NCBI GenBank assembly: GCA_009783085.1
Contig: WRHU01000002.1
Coordinates: 74,019-138,018 of the forward strand
Source: Coriobacteriia bacterium
GTDB taxonomy: Bacteria > Actinomycetota > Coriobacteriia > Coriobacteriales > UBA8131
Reading direction: 5' to 3'
Length of the DNA stretch: 64,000 nucleotides
Below are positions 20,575 through 29,511 of the stretch, in pieces. Position numbers and translations under genes: made by a program. The notes under the pieces were generated by a model. The model was not told the DNA's origin. It ran no database searches and saw only the letters and a list, made by a program, of their open reading frames with translations. The first letter of the stretch is position 1. Every line of letters starts with the position of its first letter.

Positions 20575-20575
20575 C
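20537..20575 (+). repeat. 39-bp direct repeat, left copy (end of zinc-ribbon gene)
   Basis: tagagtggtttctttctgagccagagaaactgagctagc, identical to 38665-38703. Confidence 0.95.
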
Positions 20576-20644
20576 GGTAGGCGAAATCATCGAGAGTTAC
20601 GGCTCTGGCGAAACCAAAACAGACAAATACCTCTTGACTATTTA

Positions 20645-20672
20645 GTTCGTATATTTTATATTATTTACGAAC
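20645..20672. promoter_or_regulatory. inverted repeat overlapping promoter of second abiE operon
   Basis: gttcgta...tacgaac flanking tattttatattatt, downstream of cttgact (-35-like). Confidence 0.5.
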
Positions 20673-20695
20673 GATAAAGACAGGAGGTGAATTCC

Positions 20696-21292
20696 GTGGA
20701 ACAAAAAAAGACAATTGCTAAAATCTTGAAAGAGACCAACGGGATCCTCCGAGCATCCGATGCAAAACTTGCTGGAATCGACTACAAGGAGCTGCAACGG
20801 TTAACTGAGGCAGGATTGATCGAGCGCATCAGCCACGGCCTCTATATCTTCGCAGCTGATATAGCGGATGACTATCTTGTTGCACAATACCGATGCGGCA
20901 AGGGCATATATTCTCACGAGACCGCACTGTTCCTCCACGGGCTTTCCGACAGAACGCCGCTTCAACTGATGATGACAATTCCGAGTGGCCATAACACGAG
21001 GCTGCTGAAGGATAAGAGCAGCTTCCGTTTCTTTTACTGCAAGCCAGACCTACACGACCTTGGTATAACAACGGTTATTTCGCCATACGGAAACATTCTA
21101 CGTGTCTACAATCGTGAAAGGACACTCTGCGATTGCATCAAAAAAAAAGACGTTTTGGACATTGACCTGGTGTTGCTGGCGGTAAAACAGTACCTGAGTG
21201 AGAAGGGGGCTGATCTTGCTCAGTTGCTCGACTATGCAGAAAAACTCAAAATCCGCAACACTGTGAGGCAATACATGGAGGTACTGGTCTGA
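20696..21292 (+). CDS. AbiEi-like antitoxin/transcriptional regulator (second copy)
   Basis: AKILKETNGILRASDAKLAGIDYKELQRLTEAGLIERISHGLYIF; GTG at 20696 after caggaggtga. Confidence 0.87.
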   Translation: MEQKKTIAKILKETNGILRASDAKLAGIDYKELQRLTEAGLIERISHGLYIFAADIADDYLVAQYRCGKGIYSHETALFLHGLSDRTPLQLMMTIPSGHNTRLLKDKSSFRFFYCKPDLHDLGITTVISPYGNILRVYNRERTLCDCIKKKDVLDIDLVLLAVKQYLSEKGADLAQLLDYAEKLKIRNTVRQYMEVLV

Positions 21293-22140
21293 TGGACAAC
21301 ACCCAATTCCCTGTCGACAACCCACAGCGCTTAAAAGCTTGGATAAACAACGTGGCCAAGAGAAGCAACCTCAATGCAAACACTGTGCTGCAAAACTATA
21401 TGATGGAACGATTCTTGGAGCGTGTGTCAGTCTCGGAGTACCGCGACAGCTTTATCCTCAAGGGCGGTTTTCTCATCGCAGCAATGGTGGGGATTGATGC
21501 CCGCAGCACTATTGATATGGACACAACCATCAAAGGTATTCCTGTGAGTGAGGCTGAGGTGATGAGAATCGTCTCGAAAATCCTAGATATTCCCGTGAAC
21601 GACAATGTGACTTTCGAGATAAAGTCCATCAACCCTATACGCATGGCAGGCGGTTACGAAGACTTTCGACTGGGCTTGGTGGCAACATTTGGCACAATAC
21701 GTGTTGATTTGAAACTGGACGTCACCACGGGTGACATAATCATTCCGCGCGAGATAGACTATTCGTTTAAGCTGATGTTCGAGGATAGGACAATCAGTAT
21801 TAAAGCATACAACCTGAACACAATTCTTGCGGAAAAGATAGAGACCATCCTTGCACGAAACGTCGCAAACACGAGGGCAAGAGACTTTTACGATGTTTAT
21901 ATCCTACTCAAAACCCGACAGGGAGACATAGTTAAGCCAGAACTTCTCAATGCGCTCAATCGCAAAGCCGAGGAGCGCGGCACTCTTGTATACGTTGAGC
22001 AGCGAGAAAAGTTCCTGGCTGACATTCGAGAGAGCCGTGACCTGCTTTCGATTTGGACAGCCTTCAGGAACAAGTATCAGTATGCAGCGGAAGTCGAATA
22101 TCTAACAATTATGGACTGCTTAACGTGGCTGTTTGAGTAA
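21292..22140 (+). CDS. AbiEii-like nucleotidyltransferase toxin (second copy)
   Basis: SFILKGGFLIAAMVGIDARSTIDMDTTIKG...ILAEKIETILARNVANTRARDFYDVYIL. Confidence 0.9.
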   Translation: MDNTQFPVDNPQRLKAWINNVAKRSNLNANTVLQNYMMERFLERVSVSEYRDSFILKGGFLIAAMVGIDARSTIDMDTTIKGIPVSEAEVMRIVSKILDIPVNDNVTFEIKSINPIRMAGGYEDFRLGLVATFGTIRVDLKLDVTTGDIIIPREIDYSFKLMFEDRTISIKAYNLNTILAEKIETILARNVANTRARDFYDVYILLKTRQGDIVKPELLNALNRKAEERGTLVYVEQREKFLADIRESRDLLSIWTAFRNKYQYAAEVEYLTIMDCLTWLFE

Positions 22141-22178
22141 CTGAGTCACCCAACATTGGGCAACAGAAGGGACGTCTT

Positions 22179-23321
22179 ATGTGGACACATAACGAGGGAA
22201 ACGTCGACTCTGAGTCTGCAATAGTGTTTAGGCAAGATCTTCTTGAAATAGTTATTTCACAAGAAGAAAAAATAGAGCTTAATAAGCTTGTGGGCGGTAT
22301 CGATCGTATTGCGCATGACAGCTCCAAGCCAGAATCTTGTCATGTTTGTGGTAGCGCTACATTTCAATTGTGTAGCTCCCATACAATTCCCCGATATTGC
22401 TTACAGGAAATTGCAGATGACGGAATGCTATATGCTGCAAGTGCTCTGCTTGAAACCAACCTTCTAAAAGCAGAAATCGGAGTTAATGAAGCTGCGATAT
22501 TTAGATGCATTTGTAGGAAATGTGACACCGAATACTTCAAGCTCTACGAAACACCATCAACGCTTTTACAAGCTCCTTCGTCTCGTATTATGGGACAAAT
22601 AGCTGCAAAAAATCTGCTTCGAGAAATCTCGAAAGCTAGACATTCTATTAGTAAAAATAGAGCACTAGAAGACAAGAGTACGTCAGCGCTAAGTACAATG
22701 GCAAACGTACGGGCAGTTGATCTTGAGGAGGATGAGGCTGCTTTCAGGATTGCAGTTAGAGTCGGAAAGAGTTCGAGTGGCAGCAAGGCATACCATCTTG
22801 TATTCCATAGGGTTCTTCCATATGTGGCACCCTTTGCATTTCAGCAAATGGTTAGCCCGATTGCGGATTGTGATGGCAGCCCTATCAACTATTCTTTTAA
22901 TCCAAATCCAGACTACAGAATGGAACCAATCCACATATGTGTTCTTCCGTCAAAAGGAAATACAGTTGTGATGATGTTTCGCGGAGAGAGAGGAAAACGA
23001 TACAGAGAGTTTGAGAGGCAATTCAGATTATGCAACGATGATGAGCAGCTGGAAATCATTGTCAAGCTTATCTTTGCATATTCGGAAGATGTATTTATCA
23101 GCAAAAAAATTAATCCGGCTGCCTTGATGGATTCAAACCTGAAGACTCTTGCTCGGATGAATCATAACTACTCTGGGTTTGGAAGCTCTGATTATGCTTA
23201 TAAAAAAGACGTACAGTTAGCAGCTGTCCGTGATTTCTCTATAGCAAATTTACCAAAACCTCCGGGCTTACTGTTGAAGTCTTATGCCCTTAGCTCTATT
23301 GATAGGAGCTCCTTTAACTAA
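22179..23321 (+). CDS. HNH-like zinc-binding protein, putative defence-associated
   Basis: ESCHVCGSATFQLCSSHTIPRYCLQEIA...CICRKCDTEYF: CxxC + SHxIP + CRxCD arrangement. Confidence 0.55.
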   Translation: MWTHNEGNVDSESAIVFRQDLLEIVISQEEKIELNKLVGGIDRIAHDSSKPESCHVCGSATFQLCSSHTIPRYCLQEIADDGMLYAASALLETNLLKAEIGVNEAAIFRCICRKCDTEYFKLYETPSTLLQAPSSRIMGQIAAKNLLREISKARHSISKNRALEDKSTSALSTMANVRAVDLEEDEAAFRIAVRVGKSSSGSKAYHLVFHRVLPYVAPFAFQQMVSPIADCDGSPINYSFNPNPDYRMEPIHICVLPSKGNTVVMMFRGERGKRYREFERQFRLCNDDEQLEIIVKLIFAYSEDVFISKKINPAALMDSNLKTLARMNHNYSGFGSSDYAYKKDVQLAAVRDFSIANLPKPPGLLLKSYALSSIDRSSFN

Positions 23322-23584
23322 TGCGTTCAGCCACTGTGCACGGCAATTTGTGTCTTTGTTTTTCCAGCTCGTGCTTGCCGATGACATCGACGGTCTGCGA
23401 CCAGTTGAGTTTTTGTTCGGTATATTTCTCTTTGCTGATAGCCCGCTCAGCGGCTGCCCTTGGTGAGCTGCATCCAAGTGTTACTTGCAATCTATTTGTA
23501 TGAGATATAGGAAAATAACTGGTATTAGTTACTAGTTGTGATGCTGATATAATGAACGCAGTCAAATTGTTCTTAGGTAGCTGG

Positions 23585-25087
23585 ATGTATTTTTCCGAAT
23601 ATTTTGAAGTAGAGCCTGAGTTGCTGCAGAGCTATGGCACAGTCGATATCCCGCTTATTTGCGATGTGCCATTCTTTGTTGACCCAATGTTGATTTTTAA
23701 TAGTGATAAACCTGAATACCAAGAACTGCATCGGTCAATAATTCGCTATTTCCATTTCCTCTACGAAAAATCAAAAGACAATCAAAGCGATGGCGCATTA
23801 GGCGCATGGTTTAGATTCAGCGAGGTTCCAAACAATTGGCTTGGCTATTCATTGTCTGGCAACAAAGGCTTGGCTCTTGGACGTGACTATGCCGAGTTTC
23901 TCTTTAAAAATATCGGCTTTGCAATAGAGACAAGTGGCATTTCAAAAAGTGAGCATTTAGAAAAAGCAATGCTGCTCTATCCTGGGAGTGGCAAAGATAA
24001 AATCAGCGACTTAACTGTTAACTTGATTAAAGGATATTTATGCCGACACACAGAAACCTTTGCTAAATCGCATATTGATGAGTCGTACTGTGCGGAGTTT
24101 GATGTTGAAAGAACCAGTTTTAGCTACACTACTGAAAGCTTTGTCAGCTCTACTTTCCATTTGCCCTTCATTGTTGATGCGAAGGGAAACCTCGAGTTTG
24201 TCTTATTGACCCCAAAAGACATTCTTCGCTCTGATGAACCATCAATTAACAGAAACCACATGTTGAAGAATCATGAGCGCATAAGAAGATCCATCGAAAA
24301 TGACGAGTTGAGAGCAGTAGTTAATAACTATATGGCAAAGGCAGTACACAAATATGAAGAAGAACAAAAACGTCAGAGGAAAAAACCGAGGGAACGCGCC
24401 ATAAAGAGTATTGAGAAAAGTGCCTTTGAAGATATGCTTGTCCAATATCCAGTTCTTTATGACTACTATATAGCGCTCCGAGAAGAAGACACAGATGAGA
24501 TTAGGTCTTTGTCGAACGAGGAATTCATTTCTCAAAATGCAAGATATATCGAAGCTTCAAAAAAATTGATTGAGCAGTTTAATCAAGGCGCATACGCTTA
24601 CGACGAATCGCTCTCGGCAGCTGAAGAGGCGAAAAGGAGACTTCTTTTCTTTAAACATGAACTTGAAGACTGTGATGGATACAAGTCGCTATACATTAAT
24701 GGAGAAGTGGTCGCACGTGAAGATCAGCTTCAGAGATTCTGGAGGTTAGTTTGGTACGGCACCAGTTACAAGCTGGACGCGGAAGCGAATAACGGTCGTG
24801 GCAATACTGATTTCATTATTTCTAAAGGGCTTTACAACCAAAATATCGTTGAGTTTAAACTCGCAAGCAATACACAGCTGCCTCATGTTTTCACTCAAGT
24901 CAAAATTTACGAAGCTGCCAACTGTGCTGAAGGTAGTTTGATCGCAGTATTCTTTTTTAGCGAGCAGGAAGAGAAGCGAGCTCGTGCGGTTATACACGCT
25001 GCTGGCTACGAAGACTATATTGATGCTTCGATATTTCTGATAGATTGCAGAGACGACAACAAGCCGTCAGCCTCGACTGCAAGATAG
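23585..25087 (+). CDS. putative stand-alone PD-(D/E)XK-like nuclease, defence-island type hypothetical
   Basis: C-terminal EANNGRGNTDFIISKGLYNQNIVEFKLASN (E...D...ExK pattern); ORF track begins 23552, ATG at 23585 (MYFSEYF) is an alternative start. Confidence 0.55.
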   Translation: MYFSEYFEVEPELLQSYGTVDIPLICDVPFFVDPMLIFNSDKPEYQELHRSIIRYFHFLYEKSKDNQSDGALGAWFRFSEVPNNWLGYSLSGNKGLALGRDYAEFLFKNIGFAIETSGISKSEHLEKAMLLYPGSGKDKISDLTVNLIKGYLCRHTETFAKSHIDESYCAEFDVERTSFSYTTESFVSSTFHLPFIVDAKGNLEFVLLTPKDILRSDEPSINRNHMLKNHERIRRSIENDELRAVVNNYMAKAVHKYEEEQKRQRKKPRERAIKSIEKSAFEDMLVQYPVLYDYYIALREEDTDEIRSLSNEEFISQNARYIEASKKLIEQFNQGAYAYDESLSAAEEAKRRLLFFKHELEDCDGYKSLYINGEVVAREDQLQRFWRLVWYGTSYKLDAEANNGRGNTDFIISKGLYNQNIVEFKLASNTQLPHVFTQVKIYEAANCAEGSLIAVFFFSEQEEKRARAVIHAAGYEDYIDASIFLIDCRDDNKPSASTAR

Positions 25088-25170
25088 ACAAGTTCTATGA
25101 CTGTCCGCTTGAGCAGTGGGGTGAAAACGGGGTGCCGTCCTCCAAAAAGTGGGAGTAAGTACGTCCTGAA

Positions 25171-25230
25171 AATCGCATAATTATGCTATTTTACGTCCTT
25201 GTTTTAGCACAAATAGGTTAAAATAAGGAC
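25171..25230 (+). promoter_or_regulatory. promoter/operator module copy 2 with near-perfect inverted repeat
   Basis: tacgtccttgtttta ... taaaataaggacgta (14/15) upstream of the ATPase gene. Confidence 0.6.
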
Positions 25231-25257
25231 GTATTAAAGCAACTGGAAGGATACGCT

Positions 25258-26559
25258 ATGGAACGCCACGCAATGTCTAGGCTTGTGGACTGGAAAAATA
25301 CTAGCTACAAAAAGCCAATCATCATCAACGGTGCCCGGCAGGTGGGCAAAACGTGGCTGCTCAAAAAATTCGGATCGCAATATTTCGACAACGTTGCCTA
25401 CGTAAATTTCGACAACAATACCCCGATGAACATGCTCTTCGAGGAAGGCTACGATATCCCCCGTCTTCTAACAGGAATACAAGCAGAAACTAAAGAGCGC
25501 ATAATTGAGGGCAAGACCCTTATCGTCTTCGACGAAATACAAGAATGCCCAAAAGCCCTAACTTCACTCAAGTATTTTCGCGAGAACGCTCCCAATCAAA
25601 TGATAGCCGCCGCCGGGTCGCTTCTTGGTCTCACCATCCACCAAGGAACAGGCTACCCCGTAGGCAATGTCACAACACTTGATTTGTATCCTTTGAGTTT
25701 CCGAGAGTTCCTTGATGCCACAGGAAACCAGCTGCTCCGCGAACTTTTTGACGGCGGCGATGTTGCTGCCCTACCAGCGCTCTCCCCCAAGATTATTCCT
25801 CTACTACGGCAGTATTACTATATCGGCGGAATGCCCGAAGCAGTCGCGGCGTTTGTGGAAAGCGGTATTCCCGAAAGCGCGCGCACAGTTCAAAACCAAA
25901 TCCTCTCCGATTATCGCCACGACATTTCCAAACATCTCACTGCGCTCGAAACAGAGTACACCCTTGCTGCGTTGGACTCGATACCAGCTCATCTGGGACA
26001 AGAAAACAAGAAATTCATATTTGGACACATCAAAGAAGGTGCTCGTGCGAAAAACTACCGTTCGGCAATTCTTTGGCTTACCGAAGCTGGGCTTGCCACC
26101 TGCGTTCGCCGCATTTCCAAGCCCGATATTCCGCTTTCAGCGTATGCAGACGAATCCTCTTTCAAGCTTTTCATGCTTGACGTGGGCCTGCTTGGAGCAA
26201 TGGCAGGACTCGACTCAAATAGCGTGATAAGCGGAAGCACCATATTCACGGAATTCAAAGGTGCCCTCACAGAACAATTCGTTTGTCAACAACTCATATC
26301 CGATTGTAAAGTTCAACCGTTCTATTGGTCTGCCGAAAATTCTCGTGGCGAAATTGATTTCCTTGTCCAAAATGAGGGTCAAATCTATCCCATTGAAGTC
26401 AAAGCAGAAGAAAACCTGCGCTCAAAAAGCCTCCGTGCATTCAACGAGAAGTACAAAGGAATGAATGCGCTTCGCTTTTCCCTTTCAGGATATCGCAATG
26501 AAAGCTGGATGCGCAACGTGCCGCTCTTTGCAGTTGGAAACATCGATAGCTGGAAATAA
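25258..26559 (+). CDS. AAA ATPase (AAA_14) with DUF4143 domain
   Basis: PIIINGARQVGKTWLLKKFG Walker A, TLIVFDEIQECPKALTSLKYF Walker B, FYWSAENSRGEIDFLVQNEGQIYPIEVKAEENLRSKSLRAF. Confidence 0.92.
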   Translation: MERHAMSRLVDWKNTSYKKPIIINGARQVGKTWLLKKFGSQYFDNVAYVNFDNNTPMNMLFEEGYDIPRLLTGIQAETKERIIEGKTLIVFDEIQECPKALTSLKYFRENAPNQMIAAAGSLLGLTIHQGTGYPVGNVTTLDLYPLSFREFLDATGNQLLRELFDGGDVAALPALSPKIIPLLRQYYYIGGMPEAVAAFVESGIPESARTVQNQILSDYRHDISKHLTALETEYTLAALDSIPAHLGQENKKFIFGHIKEGARAKNYRSAILWLTEAGLATCVRRISKPDIPLSAYADESSFKLFMLDVGLLGAMAGLDSNSVISGSTIFTEFKGALTEQFVCQQLISDCKVQPFYWSAENSRGEIDFLVQNEGQIYPIEVKAEENLRSKSLRAFNEKYKGMNALRFSLSGYRNESWMRNVPLFAVGNIDSWK

Positions 26560-28953
26560 GTTTTCGTCCCCTCTCGGGGTTTGGGGTTCATAAGCGACGG
26601 GAGCAGAAATGATTATGACCGTTGACGAGGGTTTTCGTCCCCTCTCGGGGTTTGGGGTTCATAAGCGAAGCCAGAGCCAGTGCGATTGCCTGATACCGAG
26701 GAGTTTTCGTCCCCTCTCGGGGTTTGGGGTTCATAAGCAAACAAGCCTTTGAACTTTGGGAAGACGACTGGAGTTTTCGTCCCCTCTCGGGGTTTGGGGT
26801 TCATAAGCGGAAGCTACGAAGTCTTTTCTGCGCGTTCAGGTCATTGTTTTCGTCCCCTCTCGGGGTTTGGGGTTCATAAGCGCTAAACGAACCGCAAAGG
26901 CTAATTGAGGAAGTCTTTAAGCAGTCGTTTTCGTCCCCTCTCGGGGTTTGGGGTTCATAAGCAGTGTATCTGCTTTCTCTTACTCTCAATTCTACAACCA
27001 GTTTTCGTCCCCTCTCGGGGTTTGGGGTTCATAAGCGTTGAAGAGCTAAGAGAGTGGTTTGAAGACGTGGTTGATTGTTTTCGTCCCCTCTCGGGGTTTG
27101 GGGTTCATAAGCGAGAACAATGTGTAAACGACATCGAGTTGATACTTAGCGTTTTCGTCCCCTCTCGGGGTTTGGGGTTCATAAGCTCGAAACGCTTGAG
27201 CGCATTGTTAACGAGGCAACAGTTTTCGTCCCCTCTCGGGGTTTGGGGTTCATAAGCAACATCACACTGCCCTACGAGGCTACCATGTCGCCCGTTTTCG
27301 TCCCCTCTCGGGGTTTGGGGTTCATAAGCACAAGGCGCACGGTGACAAAAGGTACTTCGTTATGATTGTTTTCGTCCCCTCTCGGGGTTTGGGGTTCATA
27401 AGCACAAGGCGCACGGTGACAAAAGGTACTTCGTTATGATTGTTTTCGTCCCCTCTCGGGGTTTGGGGTTCATAAGCTAAGGCAACGCCAAAACAAGCAT
27501 ATGAGCAAGCAATGTTTTCGTCCCCTCTCGGGGTTTGGGGTTCATAAGCGAAACAGTACCTGCTGGTTCAACTATCGAGTTTACGATTAAGTTTTCGTCC
27601 CCTCTCGGGGTTTGGGGTTCATAAGCTAGTCTATGCTGCAATGCTCAACGAACCGACTAGACTGTTTTCGTCCCCTCTCGGGGTTTGGGGTTCATAAGCT
27701 TTTGGGAGGATTTTATCCCGCCACAAGAAATATTGTTTTCGTCCCCTCTCGGGGTTTGGGGTTCATAAGCTTATAGATGACACAGAAAAAAAGGAGAACA
27801 AAATGAATAACACAGTTTTCGTCCCCTCTCGGGGTTTGGGGTTCATAAGCAACTCAGGGGAAGCTGAGAAATACTTGCGAAAGGTTGCCGAGTTTTCGTC
27901 CCCTCTCGGGGTTTGGGGTTCATAAGCATTGAAAGGATTGAAAGATGATTGATTGGACAATGTTTTCGTCCCCTCTCGGGGTTTGGGGTTCATAAGCACC
28001 TTGCTACGCCATACCCAACGGAGGCTATCGCAGTTTTCGTCCCCTCTCGGGGTTTGGGGTTCATAAGCGGCAAGCAGCAGATTATTCTAGTGTATGCTGC
28101 AATGTTTTCGTCCCCTCTCGGGGTTTGGGGTTCATAAGCTTGAAGGTCTATTAGCCAATGTTCCAGACAAAGAATATAAACTGTTTTCGTCCCCTCTCGG
28201 GGTTTGGGGTTCATAAGCGTAGAAGATGGAATTGAAAACTATAATTCTCTTCTGGAAGAGTTTTCGTCCCCTCTCGGGGTTTGGGGTTCATAAGCTTTGT
28301 CGGACAAAATCCACACAAACAGCTAAATAACGGTTTTCGTCCCCTCTCGGGGTTTGGGGTTCATAAGCATTAACTTCGTTGCTTGTCTGCTTTTTAATTT
28401 CTGTTTTCGTCCCCTCTCGGGGTTTGGGGTTCATAAGCATGAACAACACAATCGACAAGGAAAAGCTGCTTGAGTGTTTTCGTCCCCTCTCGGGGTTTGG
28501 GGTTCATAAGCCAAAGGTGTCAAGGCAACAAGCAAGAACCATAATTCTAGTTTTCGTCCCCTCTCGGGGTTTGGGGTTCATAAGCTTTTTATTAGATTGA
28601 TGTTGATATGTTTATCAATTTCTAGTTTTCGTCCCCTCTCGGGGTTTGGGGTTCATAAGCGAACCGCACAATTACGGCTAAAACGGCTAAAGCCTTGTTT
28701 TCGTCCCCTCTCGGGGTTTGGGGTTCATAAGCGTACAATTTTGTCATGCAGTGGAAACCTGAAGCAATGTTTTCGTCCCCTCTCGGGGTTTGGGGTTCAT
28801 AAGCGTGGCACTACTGGTTTGCCCAAAAGGTTTTAGCGCAAACAGTTTTCGTCCCCTCTCGGGGTTTGGGGTTCATAAGCAAGACGAAGATGGTGTATAA
28901 TTAACTTCGTTGCTTGTGTTTTCGTCCCCTCTCGGGGTTTGGGGTTCATAAGC
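26560..28953 (-). CRISPR. CRISPR array, 33 repeats (36 bp) and 32 spacers (about 34-44 nt)
   Basis: Repeat + strand GTTTTCGTCCCCTCTCGGGGTTTGGGGTTCATAAGC; probable transcribed form GCTTATGAACCCCAAACCCCGAGAGGGGACGAAAAC with CCCC-GAGA-GGGG hairpin and ACGAAAAC 3' tag; leader side 28954-29154 next to cas2. Confidence 0.99.
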
Positions 28954-29154
28954 TCTCTGGACATTCTGGATCAAATGTGCTTTGTGGAATGTGAGCTTTC
29001 TGAACACCATACATCTCATTCTAGCAAATAAGACAATAATTTGTCGCATCGAAAAATGCGTTTTGCTAAGCACCCTTGCCAAAGCCGTACGCAGGAACGT
29101 TGAATGGTGCGAAAAGCGAGGTTGAAAAACTAGGAGGTCATATTTTGCCTCGCA

Positions 29155-29511
29155 TCAGATGAATATGTTCTCTTCAAGGGTGGTGCTTTCGTATGTGCCG
29201 AAAACTGTCACCTCGCAGTTTCCTGAGATTCTATAGATTCTTACATTATCCGATGGGTTGATGTACTTCTTCGATGACATTAGCTTATCGATTGATTCTA
29301 CGAGTTTCTTAATTTGAGCCCGTTTGAGGTGGGCTTCGAAGATGGATTTCTGGATCCTTAAGCTGTAGTTTTTTAAGATTCTGATGAGCAGCCGATATTT
29401 TTTGACGTCAGAAATGTCAAAAAATATCAAGACATAGTACAGATCATCTGCGGGAGATGAACCGCCAATCTTACCTAATGTCAGGCAAGATTTTTCCGAC
29501 TGGACACTCAT
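29155..29511 (-). CDS. cas2: CRISPR-associated endonuclease Cas2
   Basis: YYVLIFFDISDVKKYRLLIRILKNYSLRIQKSIFEAHL; overlaps cas1. Confidence 0.9.
   Translation of the reverse strand: MSVQSEKSCLTLGKIGGSSPADDLYYVLIFFDISDVKKYRLLIRILKNYSLRIQKSIFEAHLKRAQIKKLVESIDKLMSSKKYINPSDNVRIYRISGNCEVTVFGTYESTTLEENIFI

Noticed and set aside
22179-25087. HNH-like and PD-(D/E)XK-like genes as one two-gene operon
   Set aside because: Separated by more than 200 bp containing an antisense gene remnant; no evidence of co-transcription.
26613-28836. Several ORFs within the CRISPR array (MNPKPREGTKT, AYEPQTPRGDEN, FRPLSGFGVHK repeats)
   Set aside because: They are translations of the 36-bp repeat in different frames.
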